A stretch of 64,000 bases of DNA from Niveibacterium sp. 24ML (GCF_026586805.1 NZ_JAPFHA010000018.1:42392-106391), one strand, 5' to 3'; counted from the first letter of the stretch, positions 25,770 to 37,279 are shown. Numbers and translations are program-made. Notes: generated by a model from the letters alone, not told the origin.

Positions 25770-27142
25770 GTCTCCGCGACGGCGGGTTCTGCCGATAGCG
25801 CATGCACCCACGCCAGCGCCGCCAGGCGCGCCCCCGCGGCGCGCATCGCCGGAATGCCCAGTTTGCGGCAGGCCACCAGCAGCGCGACCGGGTCGCCGGC
25901 CTCACCGGCTTCGGCCACCGCCAGCCAGTCGGCGCAGGGGCCGCTGCGTTCGAGCAAGGCTTCGCGCACGGCGGGCGTGAGCGCGAGCGGTTCGAGCGCG
26001 GTGCGCATCGGTACCTGCAGCAGCATGTCGAGTTGTGAAAACAAGCCGGTGACGAAGAGATCGTCGCGCGCCGCCGGCGCGATCTTGTCGCCCAGTTGTT
26101 CGAGCATGCGCGCGCGCACCAGCGCCGTCTCCATCATTGCATCGCCGTCAGGCCGCTTGGCACTGGCGCAGACCAGCAGCGCGAGCCAGCGGTAGAGCTG
26201 TTCGCGGCCGAGCAGCAGCAAGGCCTGCTCGATCGAGCCGATTGAATGCTGCAAGCCGCCCGATGCGGTGTTCACATAGCGCAGCAGCCGGTACGAGAGC
26301 GCCATGTCCTGCTTGAGCGCGGCGGCAATCTCGCTGTTCTCGGTATCGGCGCCAACCCGCGCCAGCAAAGCCGCGGCATGCAGCAGGCCGGGCGCGAGCC
26401 GGTTGCCCTGCCAGTCGCCGCGCAGTTGCGAAAAGGCGCCGCTCGCTTCGCTGCAACCGAGCTTCCACGCGGCGTCGAGCGCATCGAGGGTATCGACTGC
26501 AATGGCCGTGCGCGGCACCAGCGGGTACTGGCTTGAAAGCTGCGCATGCCAGCGCTGCAGGGTTTCGGGCGGGTTGGCGAAATCCAGCACGAAGCGGTCG
26601 GCAAGCCAGGCAAGCGATTCGAACCAGGGCGATCCGGGCGATGCATCCAGGGCAATCTGCAGGCCGGCGCGTTGCAGCGCCCGCAGGCGGGAAATCGTAT
26701 CCGGCGCCGCCGCCTGTTCGGCGTCGCACGCGTGAAGCCGCAATACCGCATGCAGTGACGCGAGCCGGGGCAGTGAACCGTGAAGCAGCGCGCCTTCATC
26801 AATGGCCAGCCAGGCACGCCGCTGCCCCGGCCAGTGCTCGGCAAGCGCGAGCAGACGCGCAATCAGGATGTCATCGAGCAGCGCGCGGACGCGCGTGGAC
26901 TGTGCGGCAATCTGGGCGCCGTGGCCTTCCTGCAGCGAAAACAGGTAACCGGTGCTGCGCCGCTGGCGGTCGAGCAGTACTTGCTGCAGCAAGGCACCTT
27001 CGGCGGCGGCGGGATCGGCTTCGGGCGTGGCCGCTACCGGGTGCGGCTTGGCAATCGCATGGGCGTTCTTTGGCGCTTCGGTATCTGCGGGTGGGGTGGT
27101 GCGCCGAGCGTTGCCGAGCAGGCGTGCGATCCAGGACAGCAT
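25766..27142 (-). CDS. HDOD-domain signalling protein
   Basis: 458 residues from the ATG that follows GGAGG (7-base spacing). The first 70 residues are low-complexity (proline/alanine). Residues about 70-240 resemble a degenerate EAL-like fold (LLQQVLLDRQRRSTGYLFSL, IALDASPGSPWFESLAWL). The HDOD part (about 250-440) has LHAAALLARVGADTENSEIA, LSYRLLRYVNTASGG and EQALLLLGREQLYRWLALL. It shares the layout of the protein at 19934-21073 but not close identity. No EAL catalytic motif, so a regulatory role is inferred. Confidence 0.82.
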   Translation of the reverse strand: MLSWIARLLGNARRTTPPADTEAPKNAHAIAKPHPVAATPEADPAAAEGALLQQVLLDRQRRSTGYLFSLQEGHGAQIAAQSTRVRALLDDILIARLLALAEHWPGQRRAWLAIDEGALLHGSLPRLASLHAVLRLHACDAEQAAAPDTISRLRALQRAGLQIALDASPGSPWFESLAWLADRFVLDFANPPETLQRWHAQLSSQYPLVPRTAIAVDTLDALDAAWKLGCSEASGAFSQLRGDWQGNRLAPGLLHAAALLARVGADTENSEIAAALKQDMALSYRLLRYVNTASGGLQHSIGSIEQALLLLGREQLYRWLALLVCASAKRPDGDAMMETALVRARMLEQLGDKIAPAARDDLFVTGLFSQLDMLLQVPMRTALEPLALTPAVREALLERSGPCADWLAVAEAGEAGDPVALLVACRKLGIPAMRAAGARLAALAWVHALSAEPAVAET

Positions 27143-27235
27143 GTGAGGCCCTCCGCGTGAAATCGCTTCCAGCATCGGGCCGCAGCGCGGCGGGTGTCAA
27201 TCGCCGCGCTGACGGGCCAGACAGATCGGCTGCGC

Positions 27236-27811
27236 TCAGGCGCCGAGCAAAACGCCGCCCGCGATGGCAATGGCGCCACCGGCCACGCGCTGGACTTGCT
27301 TGCCCAGATCGCTTTGCGGCAACTGGCGGCCCAACAGCCAGCCAAGGCCGTGCAGGGCTGCGCTGGCAAGCGCGAAGCCGACGGCATAAGCCAGCAAACC
27401 CGCGCTGCCCTTCTCAGCCACATGGGCCGCGCCGTGGCACAGGGCAAATACGCTGACCAGCGGCAGCGACAGCGCAAGCGGCAAGCGCACCAAGGCCGCG
27501 ATCATCAGGCCCAGTACCAGCACCGAGGTGGCAATGCCGAACTCGACCAGGGGCAGGTGCATGCCGGCATTGGCCAGTGCCGCCGCAGCAAGCATCGCCC
27601 CGACGAAGGCTGCGGGCAGCGCCCAGCGCGCCGCGCCACCTTGGCGGGCCGCATACAGACCGACCGCCAGCATGGCCAGCAGGTGATCGGCGCCGCCGAA
27701 GGGGTGGGCGAGCCCGCTTGCGAGGCTCAGCACTTCATGGCCGGGGTGGGCGAGCGCGGTACCCGAAGCCATGACGAGGCCGGCAGCGAGCAGGGGGCGG
27801 ATGGGTCGCAT
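27236..27811 (-). CDS. ureJ: HupE/UreJ-family nickel permease/accessory protein
   Basis: 191 residues, six to seven membrane segments. The nickel-binding family motif is HPFGGADHLLAMLAVG near residue 36-52, after the N-terminal signal-like stretch ending TALAHPGHE. It probably supplies nickel for urease. The ATG follows AAGGAG at 8 bases. It is the last gene of the urease operon, 19 bases after ureG. The similar HupE serves hydrogenase, but the setting makes UreJ the better name. Confidence 0.9.
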   Translation of the reverse strand: MRPIRPLLAAGLVMASGTALAHPGHEVLSLASGLAHPFGGADHLLAMLAVGLYAARQGGAARWALPAAFVGAMLAAAALANAGMHLPLVEFGIATSVLVLGLMIAALVRLPLALSLPLVSVFALCHGAAHVAEKGSAGLLAYAVGFALASAALHGLGWLLGRQLPQSDLGKQVQRVAGGAIAIAGGVLLGA

Positions 27812-27830
27812 GGGTGTTCTCCTTGGAAGG

Positions 27831-28448
27831 TCAGGCGGGGGCAAGCATGCCCTGGGTTTCGATGAAGGCGATGATGTCTGAAAGTCCTTGCCCGGATTTG
27901 AGATTGCTGAAAACAAACGGCTTTTCTCCGCGCATTTTTTTCGCATCGCGGTCCATCACTTCGAGCGATGCACCGACCAGCGGGGCCAGGTCGATCTTGT
28001 TGATCACCAGCAGATCGCTCTTCGTGATGCCGGGCCCGCCCTTGCGCGGGATCTTGTCGCCGGCCGAGACGTCGATCACGTACAGCGTCAGGTCGGAGAG
28101 TTCTGGCGAGAACGTCGCGGCGAGGTTGTCGCCCCCCGACTCGACGAAAATGATCTCCAGTCCCGCGAAGCGCTGGTTCAGGCGGTCGATCGCTTCTAGA
28201 TTGATCGAGGCGTCTTCGCGGATCGCGGTGTGCGGGCAGCCGCCGGTCTCCACGCCGATGATCCGCTCCGGCGCCAGCGCCTCGTTGCGGACGAGGAACT
28301 GCGCATCCTCAGCGGTGTAGATGTCGTTGGTGACGACGGCGATGTTGTACTTTTCGCGCAGTGCCTGGCACAGCGCAAGGGTCAGGGCGGTCTTGCCGGA
28401 GCCGACGGGGCCGCCGATGCCGACGCGGAGGGCTTGTTGGGTGGTCAT
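27831..28448 (-). CDS. ureG: Urease accessory GTPase UreG
   Basis: GTPase that drives nickel delivery to urease in complex with UreD/H and UreF. 205 residues. The P-loop [13 protein letters not shown], the metal site [13 protein letters not shown] and the guanine-binding VINKIDLAP are all intact. No Shine-Dalgarno site is apparent before the ATG, and upstream lies the structured repeat (28511-29166) rather than ureF directly. Translation may therefore be altered by the insertion. The next gene is ureJ. Confidence 0.97.
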   Translation of the reverse strand: MTTQQALRVGIGGPVGSGKTALTLALCQALREKYNIAVVTNDIYTAEDAQFLVRNEALAPERIIGVETGGCPHTAIREDASINLEAIDRLNQRFAGLEIIFVESGGDNLAATFSPELSDLTLYVIDVSAGDKIPRKGGPGITKSDLLVINKIDLAPLVGASLEVMDRDAKKMRGEKPFVFSNLKSGQGLSDIIAFIETQGMLAPA

Positions 28449-28510
28449 GGATTTGGATTTGTTTGTTGGCTGTGCCGCAGGCTGGCGCTTGCCCAGTACA
28501 GCGGCACGTT

Positions 28511-29166
28511 GGCCGGGAGTCCGTCCCGGCGGCCGGGTTCCTTTCTCTTGCTTGCCCAAGAGAAAGGAACCAAAGAGAAGGGCACCCGAAGTAGTGCAGT
28601 GTTTGCACACACTGCCCGCTCCAGCGGCGCGGAGCAGTGCTCCGCGAAACCCCGCTTACGCCGTTCGCGGTCAGACGCTGCGTGTCTGACTTCCCTGCGC
28701 TGCTCGCGAAGTCGGGCGGCTGCGGAACTCGGCCCTGCGGGCCTCAAACAGTCCGCGCCGTCGGCGCTGCGCGCCGATGCCCCGAGTTCGCTGCGCTGCT
28801 CGGCGCTCTCGACGGGACCCGAAGTCAAAACCGTCGCAGTTTCACCGTGCACCACGCCTTCGTAGCCCGGATGCAGCGCAGCGTAGTCCGGGGCTGGGCA
28901 CGAGCGGTACGAGCGGTCAAACGTCGACGTTTTTCCCTTCCCCTCTGAAACGCCGAGCAGCGCAGAAGCTTCGGGTTCCGACGCGTAGCGGCGGTGGCGA
29001 GGACTGTTTGAGGCCCGCAGGGCCGAGTTCCGCAGCCACCCGATACTTCGAGCAGCGCAGGGAACCCCTTGCGCAGCAAGGGGCGTTGAAGCGGGGCGAT
29101 TTTCTTTGGGTACTTTCTTTGTTCGTACAAAGAAAGTACCCCGCCCGCCGGGGCGGGACCCGGCTT
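28511..29166. repeat. Composite structured repeat A, inside the urease operon
   Basis: A 656-bp non-coding element built as two inverted half-units around a variable centre. Each half has an end hairpin. At 28536-28571 a 15-bp stem runs from GGTTCCTTTCTCTTG, and at 29109-29140 a 14-bp stem runs from GGTACTTTCTTTGT. Another stem (28512-28530, GCCGGGA/TCCCGGC) lies outside. At 29065-29083 CCCCTTGC/GCAAGGGG sits where the other half has GTCAGAC/GTCTGAC (28670-28690). Extra stems are at 28596-28615 and 28628-28646. The centre (28861-28893) holds a REP-like CCGGATGCAGCGCAGCGTAG block. A reverse-oriented copy is at 62560-63186. Apparent long frames across it are not protein genes. Confidence 0.85.
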
Positions 29167-29232
29167 CATCGGACACACCGTTAAACAGTGGTAACCGAAT
29201 CGAAGCCGTGAGGAAGAAGTACATGCCGCCGT

Positions 29233-29916
29233 TCATGACCTGAACAACCTCGTGTACTGCGTCTCGTGCATCGCACTCGCCCACGCCAGCCCTGGCGTGA
29301 AGTTCTCCCATTCGTCCGGCGCGATCGTCATCGCAGCGCGTGCCAGCGAGGGAATCGGTTCGCCGAGGGCGACGAGCAGGCGCTGGCCGGCGCTTTGGCC
29401 GAGCGGCACGATCTTCACCGCTGCCATCACTTGGTTTTCCAGCCACGCCCACAGGTAGGCGACGACAGCGTCTTCGGGCGGCAGGGTCCAGGCGGCCGCG
29501 GCGGCTGACCAGGCGGCAGGGTAGGAAAGCTCGCCGATGCCGGTCAGCGCCTGGCGGGTGAAGGCGGGCAGGGTGTCGAGTTCGCGCAGCAGGCGGGCGC
29601 AGGAGTAGCCCATCTGCACGGTTTCGGCACGCAGCTCCATGGATTCGCGCGTAGCGAGGAATTCGGCATCGAGCCGCAGCACCTCGTTCACTTCGCCGGT
29701 GCGCCAGGCGCGCATCATCGCGACCAGCGCCGGGGCTTCGCAGCGCGCGATGCCGTAGCGCATCAGGTCGCCGATCCATACGCGGGTGCCGGCTTCGTCG
29801 GTGACCCAGCCGCACTCCACGGCCCATTCGAGCCCCTGCGAATAGCTGAACGCGCCCACCGGCAGAGCCGGGCTGGCCAGATGCAGCAGGCGGGTGAGGG
29901 CGGCAAGCGAACTCAC
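29233..29916 (-). CDS. ureF: Urease accessory protein UreF
   Basis: Helps load nickel, acting as part of the UreDFG maturation complex. 227 residues starting with GTG ([15 protein letters not shown]), whose last bases make the ureE stop (GTGA). Family marks are [17 protein letters not shown] near residue 20, [23 protein letters not shown] central helices and the conserved tail [15 protein letters not shown]. About 780 bases, mostly the structured repeat, separate its stop from ureG. Confidence 0.95.
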   Translation of the reverse strand: MSSLAALTRLLHLASPALPVGAFSYSQGLEWAVECGWVTDEAGTRVWIGDLMRYGIARCEAPALVAMMRAWRTGEVNEVLRLDAEFLATRESMELRAETVQMGYSCARLLRELDTLPAFTRQALTGIGELSYPAAWSAAAAAWTLPPEDAVVAYLWAWLENQVMAAVKIVPLGQSAGQRLLVALGEPIPSLARAAMTIAPDEWENFTPGLAWASAMHETQYTRLFRS

Positions 29917-30398
29917 GCACCGCCCGCCATCATGTGGATCTTCGCTTCGGTGGCGCCGCGCTCGCTGTGGTGGTGGCCGTGGGCGTAGGCACCGGCTTCC
30001 GGTTCGAAGGCGGCGGTGACCTTGCGCACGGTGGCGCCAAGTCCGACCAGCATGGTTTCGAGCACATGATCGGCCTGGATGCGCAGCCAGCCGGCCCCCA
30101 CCTGTACCGCCACGTGCCGGTTGCCAAGGTGGTAGGCGGCACGGGCGAGTTCGAACGCGCTCGCGCACTGTGCTTCGAGCAGCGACTCGGGTGCCGACAC
30201 CACTTCGACGACGCGGCCGTCCTTGGCCAGCAGCAGATCGCCGCCACGCAGGATGGTGCCCCGCGGCAGGAAGAGGCCGACTTCCTCGCCGTTGGCCAGC
30301 GCGGTGCGCAGCCGGCTCTTGGTGCGGGCGTCGAAATTGAGTACCAGTTTTTCAGTCGGCGCGGTATCGCCGGTGTAGAGGGTTTCGATCAGCAGCAT
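29913..30398 (-). CDS. ureE: Urease nickel-binding chaperone UreE
   Basis: Binds nickel as a dimer and hands it to urease maturation. 161 residues with [18 protein letters not shown] near residue 45, the central [14 protein letters not shown] (conserved nickel-site His at HLGNRH), and a C-terminal histidine run [10 protein letters not shown]. It overlaps ureF and lies 52 bases after the LysE-family gene. Confidence 0.95.
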   Translation of the reverse strand: MLLIETLYTGDTAPTEKLVLNFDARTKSRLRTALANGEEVGLFLPRGTILRGGDLLLAKDGRVVEVVSAPESLLEAQCASAFELARAAYHLGNRHVAVQVGAGWLRIQADHVLETMLVGLGATVRKVTAAFEPEAGAYAHGHHHSERGATEAKIHMMAGGA

Positions 30399-30450
30399 GG
30401 TCGTTCGTCGCGGGTAAGTGGGTGCGTTGGCGGGATGGCTGGCAGATGCT

Positions 30451-31086
30451 TCATGGCCGCTCGCTCATCGCCAGTTTGATGCCGATGCCGACGAAGAGCG
30501 TGCCGCCAAGTCGTTTGACGATGCGGCCGATGCCCAATATCTGCACGCGTTCGCCAAGTCGGCTCGCCGATTGCGCGTAGATCCAGTGAACGATCAGCAC
30601 GGTGGTGGCGATCGTGAGGTACATCGTTGCGAACTGGGCCGCCAGCGGTGCCTGGTGGTCGACGAACTGCGGCAAAAAGGCCGAAAGGAAAACCAGCGTC
30701 TTGGGGTTGCCGCTGGAGACCACAAAGGCCTCGGCGAACAAGGCGCGCTTGCTGCGAAGTGCTGGCGCTTTCGCGGCGCCTTCCGGGGCGCCTGCGCTCG
30801 CCCTGGCCGACGCAAACTGTTTGAGACCAAGCCAGATCAGGTAGCCTGCGCCGAGAAACTTCATCACCGTGAAGAAGGGCGGGAAGGCCGCGATCAAGGA
30901 GCCGACGCCCAGGGCGATCAGCACCACGATTACCAGTTGCGACGTGAGGTTGCCGAGAATCGTCGGCAGCCGTGCATGCGCACCGAACAGCAGGCTGTTG
31001 CGGATCACCAGCAGCACGTTCGGGCCGGGCGAAATCGTGGTGGCGAGATAGGCGGAGGCGAAGATCGCCCAGGCGTGCAGTTCCAT
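30451..31086 (-). CDS. LysE/RhtB-family amino-acid exporter
   Basis: 211 residues, about five to six membrane helices. The N-terminal signature [21 protein letters not shown] is typical of LysE/RhtB exporters of amino acids. It lies between a GNAT gene and ureE in the urease operon, two bases after the GNAT stop, an unusual guest. The transported solute is unknown, and a urease role is not implied. Confidence 0.85.
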   Translation of the reverse strand: MELHAWAIFASAYLATTISPGPNVLLVIRNSLLFGAHARLPTILGNLTSQLVIVVLIALGVGSLIAAFPPFFTVMKFLGAGYLIWLGLKQFASARASAGAPEGAAKAPALRSKRALFAEAFVVSSGNPKTLVFLSAFLPQFVDHQAPLAAQFATMYLTIATTVLIVHWIYAQSASRLGERVQILGIGRIVKRLGGTLFVGIGIKLAMSERP

Positions 31087-31088
31087 GC

Positions 31089-31568
31089 TCAGGGCTCCGC
31101 CACCGCGAGGGGTTTTTCCATGAACACCGAGAGCGGATCTTCAGCGTAGTCGCCGAAGGGTGGCCGGTAGCAGTAGCCGGCGCGCTCGTAGAGGCCCAGT
31201 GCTTCGGGTTGGTGGATGCCGGTTTCTAGCCGCGCGAACGGCAGACCGGCCGCTACTGCGTCGGCTTCCAGCGTGGCAAGCATACGGCGTGCGATGCCCA
31301 GACCACGGCAGCGCGGCGCGACGAACATGCGCTTGATCTCGGCATAATCCGAACAGGCGAGATACGCGCCGCAACCGACCACATCCCCCGCCAACTGCGC
31401 GGCGAAGAAGCGCACGTTCGGCTTACGCAGTGCATCGACATCGAGCAGGTGATTGCTCTCAGCCGGGTAGAGCCAATGCATCAGCGCATCCAGTTCAGCG
31501 ATGAGGTCACGGATCGCCGGCTCGCCGGGGTCGGCGGGTACGATGCGAAGGTCGGCGACGGTGACCAT
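31089..31568 (-). CDS. GNAT-family N-acetyltransferase in the urease operon
   Basis: 159 residues from MVTVADLRIVPADPGEP. The acetyl-CoA motif is VAPRCRGLGIARRMLATLEADA near residue 90, with the preceding YAEIKRMF and the later PEALGLYERAGYCYRPPF. It begins two bases after ureC and is followed at two bases by the LysE gene. Substrate unknown. A second, different GNAT is inserted between the 97-residue protein and ureB. Confidence 0.82.
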   Translation of the reverse strand: MVTVADLRIVPADPGEPAIRDLIAELDALMHWLYPAESNHLLDVDALRKPNVRFFAAQLAGDVVGCGAYLACSDYAEIKRMFVAPRCRGLGIARRMLATLEADAVAAGLPFARLETGIHQPEALGLYERAGYCYRPPFGDYAEDPLSVFMEKPLAVAEP

Positions 31569-31570
31569 GA

Positions 31571-33271
<1,701 letters not shown>

Positions 33272-33280
33272 GGTCGTATC

Positions 33281-33354
33281 GGGAGTAGGGAGTGGTGAGT
33301 GGTGAGCAGGGCGCTGCGGGTGGGTTTACTCCCCACTCACGACTCCCGACTCCC
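33281..33354. repeat. 26-bp imperfect inverted repeat between ureB and ureC
   Basis: Arms at 33281-33306 and 33329-33354 match at 23 of 26 positions in inverted orientation, around a 22-base loop. Each arm is built of GGGAGT-like hexamers. The right arm encodes the last ten residues of UreB and its stop lies just in the loop. It would form a strong hairpin in the ure mRNA upstream of ureC. Confidence 0.85.
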
Positions 33355-33661
33355 CTTCAAGAGCGCCCATCACCAGGCCGCGGAAGCCGAACACCTTGCG
33401 TTCGCCCGCCAGCGCGACCAACGTGACCGTGCGGGTCTGGCCCGGCTCGAAACGCACTGCGGTACCCGCAGCGATGTCGAGGCGGAAGCCGTGCGCGGCG
33501 GCGCGGTCGAAGTCCAGCGCGGCGTTGGTTTCGGCAAAGTGGTAGTGCGAGCCGACCTGGATTGGGCGGTCGCCGGTGTTGGCGACGACCAGCGTGATCG
33601 TCGGCCGGCCGACGTTGAGTTCGATGTCGCCTTCGGGCGTGTCGAGTTCTCCGGGAATCAT
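33326..33661 (-). CDS. ureB: Urease beta subunit (with repeat-encoded C-terminal tail)
   Basis: Structural subunit of the urease heterotrimer. 111 residues starting [11 protein letters not shown], with [39 protein letters not shown] and the terminal [17 protein letters not shown]. Usual UreB ends about there (about 101). The last ten residues, [10 protein letters not shown], come from one arm of an inverted repeat. The ATG overlaps the GNAT stop (ATGA). Confidence 0.96.
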   Translation of the reverse strand: MIPGELDTPEGDIELNVGRPTITLVVANTGDRPIQVGSHYHFAETNAALDFDRAAAHGFRLDIAAGTAVRFEPGQTRTVTLVALAGERKVFGFRGLVMGALEGESGVVSGE

Positions 33662-34188
33662 GCGGGGTTCCTCCGGAACAGGGTCTTGTAGTAGATCGCG
33701 TTGGCGGCCCACACGCCATCGGGCGAGCAGGCGTAATCGGGCAGGCCGCCGGCGTACTGCCAGCCAAGGCTGCGGTAAAAATCCTCTGCCGGCGATCCGG
33801 CTTCGGTGTCGAGGTAGAGCAGGCCGCGTTGCAAGGGCGGCGCGCTCTCCTCCAGTGCGGCCATCAATGCGCGGGCCACACCCAGCCGGCGCGCGCTGCG
33901 CAGCACCAACAGCTTTTGCACTTCAGCGCGGTTGCGACCGTTCTGCTTCGTGGCGAGTTCGAGCTGTACCGTGCCAATCGCTTGCCCTGCCTTGAACGCG
34001 AGCCAGATGATGCGAGAGCCGTCGGCAACGGACGCGGCGAGCCCGTCCACCCAAGCCAAAGCGGTTTCGCGGTTGATCGGCAGCACGAAGCCGACCGATG
34101 CGCCCCCCTCGACAGCGTCGATCAGCAGGTTTGCGAGGGCATCGCGGTGGGCCGCGAAGCGGGCCGGCGTCAGCCGTTCGATCTGCAT
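33658..34188 (-). CDS. GNAT-family N-acetyltransferase (between urease genes)
   Basis: 176 residues from [18 protein letters not shown]. It has [24 protein letters not shown] as the acetyl-CoA motif near residue 100 and [20 protein letters not shown] near the end. A similar gene sits within some betaproteobacterial urease operons; the substrate is unknown. It follows the 97-residue protein by four bases and overlaps ureB. An 8-codon longer form is possible but starts inside the intergenic gap. Confidence 0.82.
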   Translation of the reverse strand: MQIERLTPARFAAHRDALANLLIDAVEGGASVGFVLPINRETALAWVDGLAASVADGSRIIWLAFKAGQAIGTVQLELATKQNGRNRAEVQKLLVLRSARRLGVARALMAALEESAPPLQRGLLYLDTEAGSPAEDFYRSLGWQYAGGLPDYACSPDGVWAANAIYYKTLFRRNPA

Positions 34189-34192
34189 GGTC

Positions 34193-34486
34193 TTACCAGC
34201 CTCGTGCCCCAAACTTGTAGTTGCGCGATTCGGCGGTCTTCGGCGGCGGCGATGCTTCGGCCACGGCGATGGGGGCCGCTTTGCGCGGCACTAGAACGTC
34301 GCGCAGGGTCAGCAGCATCACCAGCAGCTCCTCGTCCTCGGCCAGGTCTTCGATTTCGGCAAGACGGGTGCGGGCGTATTCAGCGTCCTGCACCAGTCGG
34401 TCGAGGTCGATGCTCTGGTCGAGCTGGCGGCGAACCTGGAGTTTGAAGCGGGCGAGCAGACGGGCGTGTTCGATCTTGTCTTCCAT
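34193..34486 (-). CDS. Small protein of unknown function conserved in urease operons
   Basis: 97 residues, highly charged and mostly helical (HARLLARFKLQVRRQLDQSI, then AEYARTRLAEIEDLAEDEEL), with a proline/alanine hinge and the basic end ESRNYKFGARGW. I recognise no fold. Its position between ureA and ureB (via the GNAT) and the tight spacing support a real operon member. A role in urease or nickel handling is inference only. Confidence 0.75.
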   Translation of the reverse strand: MEDKIEHARLLARFKLQVRRQLDQSIDLDRLVQDAEYARTRLAEIEDLAEDEELLVMLLTLRDVLVPRKAAPIAVAEASPPPKTAESRNYKFGARGW

Positions 34487-34508
34487 GGCGTTTTTGAGTG
34501 CGTGAGAG

Positions 34509-34811
<303 letters not shown>

Positions 34812-34827
34812 GGGGTTCTCGCGGAAA

Positions 34828-35736
34828 TCAGGTGTTCCAGATGCGGGGTGGGCAGGCCGGGCGGCCAAGCAGTGTCGGCCGGGAAAGCGCCCAGAGGCGG
34901 GCGAACCAGTGGCGTGCGGCTTCGGCGTCGTCGCCACGATAGCGCGCGACCAGCAGGCCGGGAAGCCGTGTCACGGCACCCCGCCCCTCGGCCGGGTTCT
35001 CCGTCCGGCAGATGTCGAGCAGCGTGGCGTCGATAACAGGCGCCGCAATCAGCAGGCTGCCGAATACGGTGGCGCCACCGAGCGCAGTGGGTGAGGCAAG
35101 CCGAGCTTCGCCCCCCTGCAGGACGGCACGTTCGACGAACACCGGCCGGGCGTCGCGGCTGATGCGTACCTGCGTTTGCATGCGCCCATGCTCAAAGCGC
35201 TCGCCGCGGGCGCGGCGCCCGAGACACCAGAGGTCGAAACCGACAAAGCGGGCATCGCCGCTGAGCTGGACGTCGAGCGTGGCAAGGCCGTCGGCATGGT
35301 CGAACACCATGCTCTCTTGCGGTAGCCATTCCAGGCTGCCGCCGGTGGCGAGCTTGAGGCGTATGTCTTGCCGGGCGCGACGGCCGTCCGCGCGATACCA
35401 CTTCCCGGCGCCTGGTGTGGTCAGCAGCGCTTGGGCGCCGGGGCCGACCGTGACGTCGATATCCAGTGTGTCGCCGCCGGCGATGCCGGCGGGCGGATGT
35501 AGAAGAATCGCGTGACTGAGCGCGTCGCCTTCGGGGTACAGGGCCTTCTGGACCCGCAGCGGGCCGAAGTGCTCCCGCCGGCTGAGCACCGTGCGGGCTT
35601 CCCTCCGCTCAAACTCCAGGGCGAGGCGCGCTTGCCAGGCCTGCGGGTTTGCCGCGTGGCCGGCGCCGCACAAGCCGGCAGCCGGCACGCAGTCAGTTTT
35701 CTCTGCTCTCTGCAAGGATTGGGTGTTCGCCCGCAT
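34828..35736 (-). CDS. ureD: Urease accessory protein UreD
   Basis: Scaffold for nickel insertion, binding apo-urease with UreF and UreG. 302 residues from [13 protein letters not shown], the in-frame ATG closest to the family length. A longer frame upstream contains improbable sequence. Family features are [52 protein letters not shown] and [12 protein letters not shown]. It opens the urease operon; the next gene upstream is queF, 155 bases away. Confidence 0.93.
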   Translation of the reverse strand: MRANTQSLQRAEKTDCVPAAGLCGAGHAANPQAWQARLALEFERREARTVLSRREHFGPLRVQKALYPEGDALSHAILLHPPAGIAGGDTLDIDVTVGPGAQALLTTPGAGKWYRADGRRARQDIRLKLATGGSLEWLPQESMVFDHADGLATLDVQLSGDARFVGFDLWCLGRRARGERFEHGRMQTQVRISRDARPVFVERAVLQGGEARLASPTALGGATVFGSLLIAAPVIDATLLDICRTENPAEGRGAVTRLPGLLVARYRGDDAEAARHWFARLWALSRPTLLGRPACPPRIWNT

Positions 35737-35891
35737 CCCTTTACTTGAGCAAGACTCGGGCCATCGAAGGGTGACGTCTGAGTGCGAGGCAGAGCCCGGG
35801 GGAGCGCGCCATCCATCAGCGTGCAACCGCACCGTCCGGGTGCGCGGCAATGAAGGCGTCAAGCGCGTGGCACCGACTTGGTGCGACATGT

Positions 35892-36734
35892 TTACTGCCG
35901 GACTTCGCCCTGGTTTCCGGGGCCGGGAAGCGCGATGCTGGATCGCCATGGATTGATGTCGAGCCCACCGCGCCGGGTGTAGCGCGCCCAGACTTCAAGG
36001 CGATCCGGGCTGCATTGGCGGGTGATGTCCACGAAGATCCGCTCGACGCATTGTTCGTGGAATTCGTTGTGGGTGCGAAAGGAACAGATGTATCGCAATA
36101 GACCTTCGCGATCGATGCTTGCACCGCGATAGCGGACGACCAGCATGCCCCAGTCGGGCTGGCCGGTCACCAGGCAGTTCGACTTGAGCAGATGCGAATA
36201 CAGCGTCTCGTCCACCTGGGCGCCGCTTGCGCGAAGCAGTTCGGGCCGCGGTTCGTAGGTGTCGATTGCGATGTCGAGCGTATCGAGCAGCACGCCTTCG
36301 GGGTAGGCCAGCTCGCGCTGCGGGCGGCAATCGAGCGTCTCGATCTGCACGAGCACCGGCGCGCCGGCCGCGGCAGACAGGTCGCGCATGATCGTGCTGC
36401 GCACCGCATCGACCGACTCGAATCGGGTCTGATTGAAGCTGTTGAAGTAGAGCTTGAGCGACTTGGACTCGATCAGGCAGGGGGATTGCGCCGGGACTTG
36501 CAGGGTGCCGAGCGCGACCATCGGCTTGCCGCGCGCGTTCAACCACGATAGTTCGTAGGCGTTCCAGAGGTCGTGGCCGGTGAAGGGCAGGTCTTCACCA
36601 AGCCCGATTTCGGCCCGTTTTCCGCTGCGCGGAATCGGGAACAGAAGCTGCGGCGCGTATTGGTCGCAATAGCTCACGGCTTTGCCGAGCGGCGAGGCCT
36701 CAGGCGCGTTTGAAGGGTTTTGGCTCTGGGTCAC
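35892..36734 (-). CDS. queF: NADPH-dependent 7-cyano-7-deazaguanine reductase
   Basis: Reduces preQ0 to preQ1 in queuosine tRNA modification; cytoplasmic. 280 residues from the GTG at [14 protein letters not shown]. The upstream extension would begin with TTG, ahead of a TATAAA-like -10 at 36763-36768 on the same strand. The bimodular (E. coli type) form is evident: active-site cysteine in [21 protein letters not shown]-binding segment [15 protein letters not shown] and the end [11 protein letters not shown]. It is not functionally tied to urease. Confidence 0.95.
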   Translation of the reverse strand: MTQSQNPSNAPEASPLGKAVSYCDQYAPQLLFPIPRSGKRAEIGLGEDLPFTGHDLWNAYELSWLNARGKPMVALGTLQVPAQSPCLIESKSLKLYFNSFNQTRFESVDAVRSTIMRDLSAAAGAPVLVQIETLDCRPQRELAYPEGVLLDTLDIAIDTYEPRPELLRASGAQVDETLYSHLLKSNCLVTGQPDWGMLVVRYRGASIDREGLLRYICSFRTHNEFHEQCVERIFVDITRQCSPDRLEVWARYTRRGGLDINPWRSSIALPGPGNQGEVRQ

Positions 36735-36867
36735 GGATGCGGTCTCACGAGATGACACACTTTTTATAACTACGCGGCACGTCGTACCCCTGTGCAACGG
36801 ATTTGTTCTGCCTATATTACAAACAGGCCGGTAAGTTCGTATCGGTCGGTTCAGCGAAGGAGGGCCA

Positions 36868-37071
36868 ATGGAGGTAAGTCCCCTTTCGGGGAGCGTCGTC
36901 CAGACACCCGATGCGCAGCAGGCTGCTCAAGCCAGGGAAGCCGCCACTACGCGTCAGGCTCAGCAGTCCGAACGTGATCGGTCTGAACAGACCGAACAGG
37001 TGAGGCAGCCAACCCAAACGACGAATCTCAACGGACAGACTATCGGACAAGTGATCAACGTCAAGGCGTAG
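36868..37071 (+). CDS. Small glutamine-rich protein of unknown function
   Basis: 67 residues, with a strong GGAGG ribosome site eight bases before the ATG. It is hydrophilic, rich in Gln, Ala, Arg and Thr ([18 protein letters not shown]), and ends [12 protein letters not shown]. It looks like a small disordered protein; no family recognised. The transcript is divergent from queF and is followed by a terminator. Confidence 0.65.
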   Translation: MEVSPLSGSVVQTPDAQQAAQAREAATTRQAQQSERDRSEQTEQVRQPTQTTNLNGQTIGQVINVKA

Positions 37072-37194
37072 CACTTCAGTACAGGGCCCTGAGCGGGCCA
37101 TTGGGGGCGCAGCCCCCGGCGACTGCGTGTCGCCCGCGTGCCTGGCACGCAAACCTCAGGTTCCAGGAAGCGGTTGCTTCAACAAGGAACCAAA

Positions 37195-37224
37195 AAGAAA
37201 GCCCACCGAGAGGTGGGCTTTCTT
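37195..37224. terminator. Rho-independent terminator
   Basis: Stem AGAAAGCCCACC / GGTGGGCTTTCT with a GAGA loop, preceded by A-rich and followed by T-rich sequence. It stops the 67-residue gene from the left and could stop the 36-residue gene from the right. Confidence 0.9.
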
Positions 37225-37279
37225 GTTTATTCGGTGCCGAATCGGCTTGGCAAAGCGGCGTTGTACTTGCCGTCTGCGC

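Noticed and set aside
28445..29920. 491-codon frame across the composite repeat and ureF
   Set aside because: It runs through hairpins and the ureF gene in another frame; ureF is the true gene.
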